The notes: generated by a model from the letters alone, not told the origin. 49,068 nucleotides of DNA from Streptomyces huiliensis (GCF_020037025.1 NZ_JAIQLH010000040.1:1-49068); one strand, 5' to 3'. Counted from the stretch's first letter, positions 25,475-34,364 are shown. Numbers and translations are program-made.

Positions 25475-26026
25475 TCAGGCGCGGCGGGCGCGCCATTCGG
25501 GCGCGAGGATCGCCCAGTACTGCTTGTCGTAGCGGGCGCCCTCGTAGGGCCAGTAGTCGCGCTGGACGCCCTCCAGCGTCATGCCGAGCCGTTCGGCCAC
25601 CGCGGAGCTGCGGGCGTTGTCGGCACGGCAGCGCCACTCGGCGCGGTGCAGGCCGCGGGTGGTGAGGGCCCAGTCGAGCAGGGTGGCGCAGGCCGCGGTG
25701 ATCAGGCCGTGGCCCTCGCCGGCCGGCTCCAGCCAGCAGCCGATCTCGCAGGAGCCCATGGCGGTGCTGAACTCCACGAACATCACGCCGCCGACCAGGG
25801 TGCCGTCCCGCCAGATGCCGTACAGGCCGGCCTGGTCCGCGGCCCGGCGCTCGGCGTAGCGGCGCAGCGTGGCGCGCGCGCCGTCCAGGTCGTCCGTGAC
25901 GAAGGCGGGCCCGACCCAGGGCCGGATGTGCTCGCGGGCCCGGTCCAGGTGGGCGGCGAACTCCTCGGCGTGCCATACGTCCAGCGGGCGGAGCACGGCG
26001 TCGTCCCGCAGCGGGAGGGAGAACAT
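25475..26026 (-). CDS. GNAT-family N-acetyltransferase (RimJ/RimL-like)
   Basis: 183 residues from ATG 26026. The fold elements are visible: LYGIWRDGTLVGGVMF, CEIGCWLEPAGEGHGLITAA (pyrophosphate loop near GEGHGL) and AEWRCRADNARSSAVAERLG followed by MTLEGVQRDYW. This C-terminal pattern is that of the RimJ/RimL group, which acetylates protein N-termini or small amines using acetyl-CoA. It is divergent from the TetR gene at 26075 with only 48 bp between them, so the two may share control. The ribosome site is weak (GGGG 6-9 nt upstream). Confidence 0.9.
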   Translation of the reverse strand: MFSLPLRDDAVLRPLDVWHAEEFAAHLDRAREHIRPWVGPAFVTDDLDGARATLRRYAERRAADQAGLYGIWRDGTLVGGVMFVEFSTAMGSCEIGCWLEPAGEGHGLITAACATLLDWALTTRGLHRAEWRCRADNARSSAVAERLGMTLEGVQRDYWPYEGARYDKQYWAILAPEWRARRA

Positions 26027-26066
26027 GATGACCCCATTCACACAACAAGCGTTACGGTTATGTACG

Positions 26067-26081
26067 GTGGCAGCATGCCAC
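26067..26081. promoter_or_regulatory. Palindrome overlapping the TetR start codon (GNAT/TetR divergent promoter)
   Basis: The sequence gtggca-gca-tgccac is a perfect 6-bp inverted repeat that includes the ATG at 26075. The 48-bp region between the divergent genes is less GC-rich and contains TTACGG and TTATGT elements. An autoregulatory operator is plausible but unproven. Confidence 0.35.
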
Positions 26082-26674
26082 GAACCAAGGGTGATCATGA
26101 AGCCCGGCGCCGCGAGGTCTCCGAAGCGGTCTGGCGGGTGCTGGCCGCGCACGGCTTCGACGGGCTGACCCTGCGCGCGGTCGCCGCCGAGATGGGCGCG
26201 ACCACCGGCCTGCTCACCCACTACTTCCCCGCCAAGCGGGACCTGCTGGCGCACGCCCTCGACCTGCTCGACCGGCGGAGCGCCGCCCGGCCGCGCCGCG
26301 TCGCGGCCCGCGGCCTGCCCGCCGTACGCGCGGCGTTGCTCGACATCCTGCCGCTGACCCCGGCCGCCACGGCCGGCAACCGCGTCTGGGTGTCCTCCTG
26401 GGACACCGCGCTGGCCGACCCCGGGCTGAGCGCGGGCCACGCGGAGCGGTACGCGCGCGGCCGCGAGAAGCTGCGCGAACTCGTCGCCGCGGCCCAGGAG
26501 CTCGGCGAACTGCCGCCCGGGGATCCGGAGGGGATCGCGGCCGGCGCCCAGGCCTTCGCGCTCGGGCTGGTGGTGCAGGCCCTGTTCGACCCGGCGGCGT
26601 TCCCGCCCGACCGGCAGACCGAGCTGCTGGACGCCTACCTGGCCGGGCTGAGCGCCGCGCCGGCCCGGCCCTGA
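26075..26674 (+). CDS. TetR-family regulator (BetI-like)
   Basis: 199 residues from ATG 26075; ATG 26060 in the same frame is a possible alternative. The helix-turn-helix reads VSEAVWRVLAAHGFDGLTLR, AVAAEMGATTGLLTHYFPAK, RDLLAHAL. TTGLLTHYFPAKRDLL is typical of the BetI-type subgroup. The C-terminal domain is a normal TetR ligand pocket. The flavin monooxygenase gene starts 41 bp downstream on the same strand and the GNAT gene is divergent; both are candidate targets. Confidence 0.9.
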   Translation: MPRTKGDHEARRREVSEAVWRVLAAHGFDGLTLRAVAAEMGATTGLLTHYFPAKRDLLAHALDLLDRRSAARPRRVAARGLPAVRAALLDILPLTPAATAGNRVWVSSWDTALADPGLSAGHAERYARGREKLRELVAAAQELGELPPGDPEGIAAGAQAFALGLVVQALFDPAAFPPDRQTELLDAYLAGLSAAPARP

Positions 26675-26715
26675 GGCCCGGGAAGAGATCCGCCGGCGGG
26701 CTCGTTCGTAGAAGC

Positions 26716-27825
26716 ATGAACGAAATGGTGCGGTCCGTGGACGTCGTCGTCGTGGGCGCGGGCCAGGCCGGCCTGGCCGCCGCCTACCACCTGCGGCGCG
26801 CCGGTCACGAGCCCGGCCGGGACTTCGTCGTGCTGGACCACGCGCCGCGCCCCGGCGGCGCCTGGCAGTACCGGTGGCCGACGCTGACGTACGGCAGGGT
26901 GCACGGGATGCACGCACTGCCCGGGATGCCGCTGACCGGCGCGGACGACGCCCGGCCGTCGTCCGAGGTGATCGGGGACTACTTCGCGGCGTACGAGGCG
27001 GAGTTCGGCCTGCGGGTGCGGCGGCCCGTGGACGTACGGGCCGTCCGCTCCCCGGAAGAGGACGGCGCCGGGCGGCTGCGCGTCGAGACGTCCGCGGGCG
27101 TGTGGTCGGCGCGGGCGCTGATCAACGCCACCGGCACCTGGGACCGACCGTTCCTGCCGCGCTATCCCGGGCAGGAGCTGTTCCGGGGCCGTCAGCTGCA
27201 CACCGCCCGCTATCCGGGTCCGGAGGCGTTCGCGGGCCTGCGGGTGGTGGTCGTCGGGGGCGGCACGTCCGCCGTCCAGCACCTCCTGGAGATCTCCGAG
27301 GTGGCGGCGGCCACCACGTGGGTCACGCGGCGCCCGCCGCTGTTCCGGGAGGGGCCGTTCGACGAGGACCGCGGCCGGGAGGCCGTGGCGCTGGTGGAGG
27401 AGCGCGTCCGCAAGGGGCTGCCGCCGCGCAGCGTGGTGTCGGTCACCGGGCTGCCGATGACCGCCGCCATGGCACGGGCACGGGAGACCGGCGTCCTCGA
27501 CCGGCTGCCGATGTTCGACCGCGTCACCCCCGACGGCGTCGCCTGGGCCGACGGCAGGACCGTTTCCGCCGACGTCATCCTGTGGGCCACCGGGTTCCGG
27601 GCCGCGCTCGACCACCTGGCGCCGCTGCGGCTGCGGGAGCCCGGTGGTGGCATCCGCCTCGACGGCACGCGCGTGGTCCGCGACCCGCGGATCCACCTCG
27701 TCGGCTACGGGCCGTCGGCGAGCACCATCGGCGCCAACCGGGCCGGGCGGAGCGCGGTGCGGGAGATCCGCGCGCTGCTCGCCGCGGAGGACGCTTCGGT
27801 GCGGGAGGCCGTGGCGGTGGGATGA
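26716..27825 (+). CDS. Flavin-containing monooxygenase-like FAD/NADP oxidoreductase
   Basis: 369 residues, ATG 26716. The FAD motif VVVVGAGQAGLAAAYHL is at residues 10-26, GGAWQYRWPTL follows, and the NADPH motif VVVVGGGTSAVQHL is near residue 178. The FMO identifying motif FxGxxxHxxxY appears as FRGRQLHTARY near residue 156, and an ATGF motif (WATGFRAALDHL) near residue 294. It should hydroxylate a nitrogen- or sulfur-containing small molecule or act as a Baeyer-Villiger-type enzyme. It is shorter than eukaryotic FMOs but normal for actinobacterial relatives (YczJ/CzcO-like). It is probably in one transcript with the TetR gene. Confidence 0.85.
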   Translation: MNEMVRSVDVVVVGAGQAGLAAAYHLRRAGHEPGRDFVVLDHAPRPGGAWQYRWPTLTYGRVHGMHALPGMPLTGADDARPSSEVIGDYFAAYEAEFGLRVRRPVDVRAVRSPEEDGAGRLRVETSAGVWSARALINATGTWDRPFLPRYPGQELFRGRQLHTARYPGPEAFAGLRVVVVGGGTSAVQHLLEISEVAAATTWVTRRPPLFREGPFDEDRGREAVALVEERVRKGLPPRSVVSVTGLPMTAAMARARETGVLDRLPMFDRVTPDGVAWADGRTVSADVILWATGFRAALDHLAPLRLREPGGGIRLDGTRVVRDPRIHLVGYGPSASTIGANRAGRSAVREIRALLAAEDASVREAVAVG

Positions 27826-27894
27826 GCAGGCTGGGCCGCGCCGGAAAGGCGCCGCGGGCCGTGCCCGTTCCGTCGCCCGACCCTGATCCGTAGC

Positions 27895-28749
27895 ATGCGT
27901 CTCATGCTGCGACGCTCCCGTGGTCCTCGTGGTCCCCGCCGTACGCCCGGTCCTCCCGGAGATCCGGGGGCACCAGCCGTCGGACTTTTCGTCACATGCG
28001 TCAACGACATGGTGTATCCGGAGACCGGACGGGCCGTGGTCACGCTGCTGGAGCGGCTGGGGGTGCGCGTCGGGTTCCCGGCGGAACAGAGCTGCTGCGG
28101 GCAGCCGTTCTTCAACACCGGCTACCGGCGGGCGACCGAGCCGCTGGTGCGCCGCTACGCCGCCGCCTTCCGGGGGTACGAGCACATCGTCACGCCGTCC
28201 GCCTCCTGCGCCGCCATGGTCCGGGAGCAGTACCCCCGGATCGCGGCCCGGGCGGCGGCCGAGGGCCGGGACGACGGGCTGACGGAGGCGGTGGCCGAGG
28301 TCGTGCCGCGCACCTACGAGCTGACGGAATACCTGGTGGACGTCCTGGGGGTGACGGACGTCGGCGCCCACTACCCTCACACCGTCACCTACCACCCCAC
28401 CTGTCACGGACTGCGCGCGTTGGGCCTGGGCGACCGGCCGCGGCGGCTGCTGGAGCGGGTCAAGGGCCTGGAACTGCGGGAGTTGGCGGGCGCCGAGGAG
28501 TGCTGCGGCTTCGGCGGGACGTTCGCCGTCAAGAACGCCGCCGTCTCCGTCGCCATGGGCACCGACAAGGCCCGCGCCGCCGTCGCCACGGGTGCGGCGG
28601 CCCTCTGCGCGGCGGACAACTCGTGCCTGGCGCACATCGGTGGCATCCTCACCCGGCGGGGAGCGGCGGTGCGGCCGGTGCACATCGCGGAGATCCTGGC
28701 GTCGACCGGGCCGGGGACGGCCGGCGGGCCGGAAGGAGCCGCCCGATGA
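27895..28749 (+). CDS. lutA: L-lactate utilisation protein LutA ((Fe-S)-binding)
   Basis: 284 residues from ATG 27895; ATG 27904 is an alternative. Residues 1-27 are an Arg/Pro/Gly-rich extension absent from typical LutA, which begins at GLFVTCVNDM. Two cysteine-rich CCG-type motifs are present: QSCCGQPFFNTGYRRA near residue 66 and EECCGFGGTFAVKNA near residue 201; TYHPTCHGLRALG lies between. With LutB and LutC it oxidises L-lactate to pyruvate through iron-sulphur clusters. It overlaps lutB by ATGA (28746-28749), so the genes are translationally coupled. A TAGCAT box at 27892-27897 could be a -10 element giving a near-leaderless mRNA. Confidence 0.92.
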   Translation: MRLMLRRSRGPRGPRRTPGPPGDPGAPAVGLFVTCVNDMVYPETGRAVVTLLERLGVRVGFPAEQSCCGQPFFNTGYRRATEPLVRRYAAAFRGYEHIVTPSASCAAMVREQYPRIAARAAAEGRDDGLTEAVAEVVPRTYELTEYLVDVLGVTDVGAHYPHTVTYHPTCHGLRALGLGDRPRRLLERVKGLELRELAGAEECCGFGGTFAVKNAAVSVAMGTDKARAAVATGAAALCAADNSCLAHIGGILTRRGAAVRPVHIAEILASTGPGTAGGPEGAAR

Positions 28750-30359
28750 CCGGTCGTCCCGTACCGCTCGGCATGCCCTCCTTCCCCCGCGCCGCCGCCG
28801 TCTCCACGCGCGACGCGCGGCTGCGCGCCAACCTGAAGCACGCCACCGGCACCATCAGGGCCCGGCGCGCGGCCGCCGTGGCCGAACTCGACGACTGGCG
28901 GCAGCTCCGCGCCGCCGCCGCGGCCGTCAAGGAGCGGACCCTCCGCCACCTCGACCACTACCTCGTCCGCCTGGAGGAGCGCGTCACCGCGGCGGGCGGG
29001 ACGGTGCACTGGGCGGCCGACGCGGCGGAGGCGAACCGGATCGTCACCGAGCTCGTCCGGGCGACCGGCGAACGGGAGGTCGTCAAGGTCAAGTCCATGG
29101 TGACGCAGGAGATCGGCCTCAACGAGGCCCTCGCGGCGGCCGGCGTCCGGGCGTACGAGACCGATCTCGCCGAGCTCATCGTGCAGTTGGGCGACGACCT
29201 GCCGTCCCACCTCCTCGTCCCCGCCATCCACCGGAACCGCGACGAGATCCGGGAGATCTTCCGCGAGCGGATGGCCGACTGGGGACGGCCCGCGCCCGAG
29301 GGGCTGACCGACCGGCCCGCCGACCTCGCCGAGGCCGCCCGGCTGCACCTGCGGGAGAAGTTCCTGCGCGCGAAGGTGGCCGTGAGCGGCGCCAACTTCA
29401 TGGTCGCGGAGACCGGGACGATGGTGGTGGTCGAGTCCGAGGGCAACGGGCGGATGTGCCTGACCCTGCCCGAGACGCTGATCTCCGTCGTAGGGATCGA
29501 GAAGGTGGTGCCCACCTGGCGCGACCTGGAGATCTACCTCCAGGTGCTGCCCCGCTCCTCCACCGCCGAGCGCATGAACCCCTACACGTCGATGTGGACG
29601 GGCACCACGGACGGCGACGGGCCGCGCGCCTTCCACCTGGTGCTGCTGGACAACGGCCGCACCGACACGCTGGCCGACACCGTCGGCCGCCAGGCGCTGC
29701 GCTGCATCCGCTGCTCGGCCTGCCTCAACGTCTGCCCGGTGTACGAGCGGGCCGGCGGGCACGCCTACGGCTCCCCCTACTCCGGTCCCATCGGGGCGAT
29801 CCTCGCCCCGCAACTGCGCGGCCTGGCGGGGCCGCTGGAGGAGTCGCTGCCCTTCGCGTCCTCGCTGTGCGGGGCCTGCTACGAGGTGTGCCCGGTGGCC
29901 ATCGACATCCCTGAGGTCCTCGTCCACCTGCGGGAACGGGTGGCGGAGGGCGGCGAGGCGACCGTCCGGGGCACGCGGGCGGTGGTGCGCCCGGCCCGGC
30001 GGCATGCCTTGGAGCGGCGGGTGGTGGCGGGCGCCGCCTGGGCCCTGGACCGGCCGGAGCTGCTCCGCCGCGGCCGCCGGCTCGCGGGCCGGGCGGCCCG
30101 GTTCGCGCCCCGGCGGCTGCCGGGTCCGGGCCGGGCGTGGACGGACGGGCGGGACCTGCCCGAGATCCCGGAGGAGTCGTTCCGGGACTGGTGGGCGCGG
30201 ACACGAGCGCAGGAGTCCTCGCAGGAGTCCTCGCACGAGTTCTCGCACGAGTTCTCGCACGAGTTCTCGCACGAGTTCTCGCACGAGTTCTCGCACGAGT
30301 TCTCGCACGAGTTCTCGCACGAGTTCTCGCACGAGTCTTCCAAGGGAGGCGACCGATGA
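28746..30359 (+). CDS. lutB: L-lactate utilisation iron-sulphur protein LutB with repetitive C-tail
   Basis: 537 residues from ATG 28746 (overlapping the lutA stop). The N-terminal LUD domain has VVKVKSMVTQEIGLNEAL and SGANFMVAETGTMVVVESEG. Ferredoxin-type cysteine sets follow: CIRCSACLNVCPVY near residue 320 and CGACYEVCPVAIDIP near residue 375, binding two [4Fe-4S] clusters. WWARTRAQ is the normal end region of the family. After it come 44 residues made of 11 tetrapeptides (QESS twice, HEFS eight times, HESS once), encoded by a 12-bp tandem repeat and ending just before the lutC ribosome site. The repeat is likely a slippage product; it adds many His and Glu. Confidence 0.93.
   Translation: MTGRPVPLGMPSFPRAAAVSTRDARLRANLKHATGTIRARRAAAVAELDDWRQLRAAAAAVKERTLRHLDHYLVRLEERVTAAGGTVHWAADAAEANRIVTELVRATGEREVVKVKSMVTQEIGLNEALAAAGVRAYETDLAELIVQLGDDLPSHLLVPAIHRNRDEIREIFRERMADWGRPAPEGLTDRPADLAEAARLHLREKFLRAKVAVSGANFMVAETGTMVVVESEGNGRMCLTLPETLISVVGIEKVVPTWRDLEIYLQVLPRSSTAERMNPYTSMWTGTTDGDGPRAFHLVLLDNGRTDTLADTVGRQALRCIRCSACLNVCPVYERAGGHAYGSPYSGPIGAILAPQLRGLAGPLEESLPFASSLCGACYEVCPVAIDIPEVLVHLRERVAEGGEATVRGTRAVVRPARRHALERRVVAGAAWALDRPELLRRGRRLAGRAARFAPRRLPGPGRAWTDGRDLPEIPEESFRDWWARTRAQESSQESSHEFSHEFSHEFSHEFSHEFSHEFSHEFSHEFSHESSKGGDR
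30210..30341 (+). repeat. 12-bp tandem repeat (11 units) at the 3' end of lutB
   Basis: Units of the form CACGAGTTCTCG are perfect for eight central copies (HEFS); the first two read CAGGAGTCCTCG and the last CACGAGTCTTCC. Total 132 bp. Every unit keeps the frame. Confidence 0.97.
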
Positions 30360-31042
30360 GCGGTGACGCGAGCCGGGCGCGGGTCCTCGGGCGGGTGCGG
30401 CGGGCCCTCGCCGACGTCCCCGCCTACGAGCGGCCGAGCGACCACCCCGTGCCCCGCGACTACCTGCGGGTCCACGGCCGGCGGACGCCCGCCGAGTCGG
30501 CGGCCCTGCTCGCCGCGCACCTGGCGGACTACCGGGCGACGGTCCACCGCACCGGCGCGGACGGGCTGCCGGCGCTGCTCCGGGAGGTGCTGGCCCGGCG
30601 GGGCGCCCGCCGGGTGGCCGTGCCGGCCGGGCTGCCGGACGGCTGGCTGGCCGGGGCGGACGTGGAGGTGGTCGCCGACTCCCCCGGGCTGACGGTGCGT
30701 GAGCTGGACGCCGTGGACAGCGTCGTCACCGGGTGCGCGCTGGCGGTCGCGGAGACCGGGACCGTCGTCCTCGACGGGGGCCCGGGCCAGGGGCGGCGGC
30801 GTATCACGCTCGTCCCGGACCACCATGTGTGCGTGGTACGGGCGGCGGACCAGATCGTGGACTCCGTTCCGCAGGCCCTCGAACGCCTCGATCCCACACG
30901 GCCGTTGACGTGGATCTCGGGTCCGTCGGCGACGAGCGACATCGAGCTGGACCGGGTGGAGGGCGTGCACGGGCCGCGGGTGCTGGACGTCGTACTGGTC
31001 GCCGGGGACGTCGGTATTCCCGGGGAGCCGGCGCGAGGGTGA
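30356..31042 (+). CDS. lutC: L-lactate utilisation protein LutC (LUD domain)
   Basis: 228 residues from ATG 30356, overlapping the lutB stop by ATGA and preceded by GGGAGG. LUD-domain features include VDSVVTGCALAVAETGTVVL, ITLVPDHHVCVVRAADQIVD, and the C-terminal TWISGPSATSDIELDRVEGV HGPR region (ending VLVAGDVG), which is the family signature. It is the third component of the LutABC lactate dehydrogenase complex. No lactate permease gene follows. The ribosome site sits immediately downstream of the lutB repeat tract, so repeat length changes could affect coupling. Confidence 0.92.
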   Translation: MSGDASRARVLGRVRRALADVPAYERPSDHPVPRDYLRVHGRRTPAESAALLAAHLADYRATVHRTGADGLPALLREVLARRGARRVAVPAGLPDGWLAGADVEVVADSPGLTVRELDAVDSVVTGCALAVAETGTVVLDGGPGQGRRRITLVPDHHVCVVRAADQIVDSVPQALERLDPTRPLTWISGPSATSDIELDRVEGVHGPRVLDVVLVAGDVGIPGEPARG

Positions 31043-31156
31043 CCCTGGCGGTGGTACGCACGGGGCGCGTACGAAGCGGCGGGGTCTGGGTGATCCGCCT
31101 CCGGACCGGCAGGCTCTTCCTTGTCAGCGGAGATCACGCGAACGAGGAGCAAGGCC

Positions 31157-32365
31157 ATGACGGTTCGGGAAGCGGAGCACACGGGGACGACGGCGGCCGG
31201 CGAGGCGCGGACGGCCTGGGCGGCCGGGTGGGCGGCGGCGGTGCAGCGGCCCAGTGCCGGCTTCGGGGAGAACTGGTCGGAGACGGGGTTCGCGCGGCAG
31301 TCCGTGCGCCAGGTCGTCCGGGTGACGGGCGGCGGCACGTCGGTCCGCGTCCGGCTGTCCCACCGCTACGGCACCGGGCCGCTGACCGTGGACGGGGCTG
31401 CGCTGGCGCTGAGCGCGGGCGGGGCCGCGGTCCGGCCGGAGTCGCGGCGGGCCCTCACCTTCGGCGGCGCGCCGTCGGTGCGGATACCGGCGGGCGGCGA
31501 GGCGGTGAGCGATCCGGTGGAGCTGCGGGTGGCGGCCTTCGACTCCGTGGCCCTGTCCCTGTACTTCGATGCTCCGACGGGTCCCGTGACCTTCCACTCG
31601 CAGGCGTGGGCGGAGACCTACCGCGCCGCGGGTGATCGGACGGGGGATGCTTCGGGGGCGGGCTTCGACGAGGTCACGCACTCCTGGTACCTGCTGTCCG
31701 ACATCGAGCTGGCCGGGGAGGGCGCGGCCGAGGGGGCGGTCGTGGCCCTGGGCGACTCGATCACGGACGGCTTCGGCTCCTCCGTGGGGACGAACGGGCG
31801 CTACCCGGACGCCCTCGCCGAGCGGCTGGCGGCGGCGGGCCGGCCGTGGGCCGTGCTCAACTCCGGGATCGGGGGCAACCTGCTGCTCCACGACTCCCCG
31901 TCGTTCGGCGAGCGGCCCGCCGCGCGGCTGGAGCGGGACGTGCTCGACAAGCCCGGGGTGCGCGCGGTGATCGTGCACGTCGGTCTCAACGACATCGGTT
32001 TCAGCGAGGTCGACCTGCCGCTGTACAAGCCGTCGGTGGACGTGTCGGCCGAGGAGCTGATCGCCGGCTACCGGGAGCTGATCCGGCGGGCCCGTGAGCG
32101 CGGACTGAAGGTGATCGGCGGGACCATCCTCCCCTTCAAGGGTTCCGAGTACCACACGCCGCGGGCGGAGGCGAAGCGCGTGGCGGTCAACGAGTGGATC
32201 CGTACGTCGGGCGAGTTCGACGCGGTGGCGGACTTCGCCGCCGTCCTGGCCTCGGCCGAGGACCCCGAAGTCCTGTCGCCGGTCCACGACTCGGGCGACC
32301 GGAAGCACCCGGGCGACGCGGGGTACCGGCTGATGGCGGAGGCGGTGGACCTCGCCGCGCTCTGA
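31157..32365 (+). CDS. SGNH/GDSL-type hydrolase
   Basis: 402 residues from ATG 31157, with GAGGAG upstream; an ATG or GTG farther out at 31121 lacks a ribosome site. The catalytic Ser is in ALGDSITDGFGSS near residue 200, the Gly block is NSGIGGNLLLHD, the Asn block is IVHVGLNDIGFSE, and the Asp/His pair is GDRKHPGDAGYRL near residue 381. The N-terminal 190 residues form a beta-rich domain (VRQVVRVTGGGTSVRVRLSH RYG type) found in related actinobacterial SGNH hydrolases. No signal peptide is visible, which is odd for this family. It is probably an esterase or deacetylase of unknown substrate. Confidence 0.9.
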   Translation: MTVREAEHTGTTAAGEARTAWAAGWAAAVQRPSAGFGENWSETGFARQSVRQVVRVTGGGTSVRVRLSHRYGTGPLTVDGAALALSAGGAAVRPESRRALTFGGAPSVRIPAGGEAVSDPVELRVAAFDSVALSLYFDAPTGPVTFHSQAWAETYRAAGDRTGDASGAGFDEVTHSWYLLSDIELAGEGAAEGAVVALGDSITDGFGSSVGTNGRYPDALAERLAAAGRPWAVLNSGIGGNLLLHDSPSFGERPAARLERDVLDKPGVRAVIVHVGLNDIGFSEVDLPLYKPSVDVSAEELIAGYRELIRRARERGLKVIGGTILPFKGSEYHTPRAEAKRVAVNEWIRTSGEFDAVADFAAVLASAEDPEVLSPVHDSGDRKHPGDAGYRLMAEAVDLAAL

Positions 32366-32433
32366 GGGGGAACCGGGGATGCCGGCGGGTGGGGCCGTGG
32401 CGAACGGCCCCGCGGCCCGCGGGCGTTCCGCTC

Positions 32434-32480
32434 GGACCGGCACGCGCGTTCAGACCGGCACTGCGCGTTCAGACCGGCAC
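32434..32480 (-). repeat. 18-19-bp repeat across the stop codon of the ABC exporter gene
   Basis: GCGCGTTCAGACCGGCAC occurs twice, with a further copy of GACCGGCAC to the left. On the minus strand each full unit carries the same TGA, so the stop context of the ABC gene is duplicated. Confidence 0.75.
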
Positions 32481-34322
32481 CGCGAGGCGGGCGTCGCCGC
32501 GCACCAGCGCCGCGTACCGTCCGTCGGCGGCGAGGAGTTCGCGGTGCGTCCCCCGCTCGGCTATGCGCCCGCCGTCGAGGACCACGATCTGGTCCGCGTC
32601 GCGGACGGTGGAGAGGCGGTGCGCGATGGTGATGGTGGTACGGCCTTCGGACAGCGCGTCGATGGCCTTCTGCACGGCCTGTTCGGTGCGGGTGTCCAGG
32701 GCGGAGGTGGCCTCGTCCAGGATGAGGACGGGCGGGTCGCGCAGGATGGTGCGGGCGATGGCCAGCCGCTGCTGCTCGCCGCCGGAGAAGCGGTGTCCGC
32801 GCTCACCGACGAGGGTGTCGTAGCCGTCGGGCAGGGAGGCGATGTGGTCGTGGATCTGGGCGGCCTCGGCGGCGGCGCGGATCTCGTCGTCGTCGGCGTC
32901 CGGCTTGGCGAACCGCAGGTTGTCGGCGACGGAGGCGTGGAACAGGTAGGTCTCCTGGGAGACGATGCCCACGGCGCGGCTGAGGGTGTCGAAGTCGAGG
33001 TCGCGGACGTCGGCCCCGTCGATGAGGACGCGGCCGCCGGTGACGTCGTAGAGCCGGGGTACCAGCTGTCCGAGGGTGCTCTTGCCGGAGCCGGTCGGGC
33101 CGACGACGGCCAGGCTGCCGCCGGCGGGGACGGTCAGGTCGATGCCGGTGAGGGTGGACCGGGCGGCGTCCGGGCCGTCGTAGGCGAAGTCGACGTCCTC
33201 GAAGCGGACCTCGCCGCGGATCTTCTCCAGGCGGACCGGGTGCTCGGGTTCGGTGATCTCCACCGGGAGGTCGAGGTACTCGAAGATGCGCTGGAAGAGG
33301 GCGAGGGACGTCTGCACCTGGACGCCCGTGGACAGCAGGGCGACGGTGGGGCGCAGCAGGCCCTGCTGGAGGGAGACGAAGGCGACGAGGGTGCCGATCG
33401 ACAGGGCGGGCCCGCCGGTCTCCAGGGAGAGGCCGGCCGCCCAGTAGAGGAGCGCGGGCATGGCGGCCATGACGATGCCGATGGTGGACATCCGCCAGCG
33501 GCCGGCCATGTTGGCCCTGACCTCCAGGTCGACCAGGCGCTCGGACTCCTTGCCGAAGGCTGCCGTGAGCGAGTCGGCCCGGCCCATGGTCCGGCCCAGG
33601 ACGATGCCGCTGACGGAGAGCGACTCGGTGACGATCGCGGCCATGGAGGCCATCTGCTTCTGCCGCTGCGAGGCGACCTTCTTGCGCTCGCGGCCCACCC
33701 GGTGGCTGATCCAGACGAAGAGCGGCAGCAGGAGCAGCGAGACGGCGGTCAGCCGCCAGTCCAGGGCGAGCATGGCGGCGACCGAGGCGACGACGCTGGT
33801 GAGGTTGGAGACCAGCGAGGTGGCAGTGGAGGTGACCGTGGCCTGCATGCCGCCGATGTCGTTGGCGATGCGGGACTGCACCTCGCCGGTGCGGGTCCGG
33901 GTGAAGAAGGCGAGGGGCATGCTCTGCAGCCGGGCGTAGACGGCCGTCCGCAGGTCGTGCATGACCCGCTGGCCGACGGTGGTGGACACCAGGGTCTGGA
34001 GCACGCCGAAGACGCTGGTGACGACCGCGGCGGCGATCATGCCGAGGGCCAGCAGGGTGAGCAGGCCCGTACGGCCCTCGGGGATGGCGACGTCCAGGAT
34101 CTCCCGCAGCAGGAACGGCGAGGCCACGGTGACCAGGGAGGAGGCGGCCACGAGCAGCCCGACGAAGGCGAGGCGGCCGCGGTAGGGGCGGAAGAGGCGC
34201 AGGATGCGCCGGACTTGGGCGGGTTGTTCGGGGTCGGGGGGTGGTGGGGTCCATTCGGGTTCGTGGGGACGCAAGGGGCTCCTTCGGCGCGTCGCGGTGT
34301 CGGCGCACGGCGGTTCCGTCAC
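32469..34322 (-). CDS. ABC exporter, fused membrane and ATPase domains
   Basis: 617 residues from GTG 34322, with GAGG 7 nt upstream. Six membrane segments occupy about residues 50-330 (RGRLAFVGLLVAASSLVTVA and VVASVAAMLALDWRLTAVSL among them). The ATPase domain is complete: Walker A VGPTGSGKSTL, Q-loop VSQETYLF, signature FSGGEQQRL, Walker B LILDEATSALD and H-switch TIAHRLST. It should work as a homodimer exporting a drug, lipid or peptide. It is divergent from a MarR regulator with a probable operator between them, which suggests induction by the cargo. The stop codon lies in a duplicated segment. Confidence 0.93.
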   Translation of the reverse strand: MTEPPCADTATRRRSPLRPHEPEWTPPPPDPEQPAQVRRILRLFRPYRGRLAFVGLLVAASSLVTVASPFLLREILDVAIPEGRTGLLTLLALGMIAAAVVTSVFGVLQTLVSTTVGQRVMHDLRTAVYARLQSMPLAFFTRTRTGEVQSRIANDIGGMQATVTSTATSLVSNLTSVVASVAAMLALDWRLTAVSLLLLPLFVWISHRVGRERKKVASQRQKQMASMAAIVTESLSVSGIVLGRTMGRADSLTAAFGKESERLVDLEVRANMAGRWRMSTIGIVMAAMPALLYWAAGLSLETGGPALSIGTLVAFVSLQQGLLRPTVALLSTGVQVQTSLALFQRIFEYLDLPVEITEPEHPVRLEKIRGEVRFEDVDFAYDGPDAARSTLTGIDLTVPAGGSLAVVGPTGSGKSTLGQLVPRLYDVTGGRVLIDGADVRDLDFDTLSRAVGIVSQETYLFHASVADNLRFAKPDADDDEIRAAAEAAQIHDHIASLPDGYDTLVGERGHRFSGGEQQRLAIARTILRDPPVLILDEATSALDTRTEQAVQKAIDALSEGRTTITIAHRLSTVRDADQIVVLDGGRIAERGTHRELLAADGRYAALVRGDARLAVPV

Positions 34323-34364
34323 TTGGCGGCCTCATGGCCGATGACGGTCGCCGAGCTTCGATGA

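Noticed and set aside
30210..30341. CRISPR-like array
   Set aside because: The repeat has no spacers; units are contiguous 12-mers read in frame within lutB.
32379..34364. Long plus-strand frame opposite the ABC exporter
   Set aside because: Gly/Asp/Glu-rich sequence without motifs; it is a shadow of the exporter with its complete ABC motifs.
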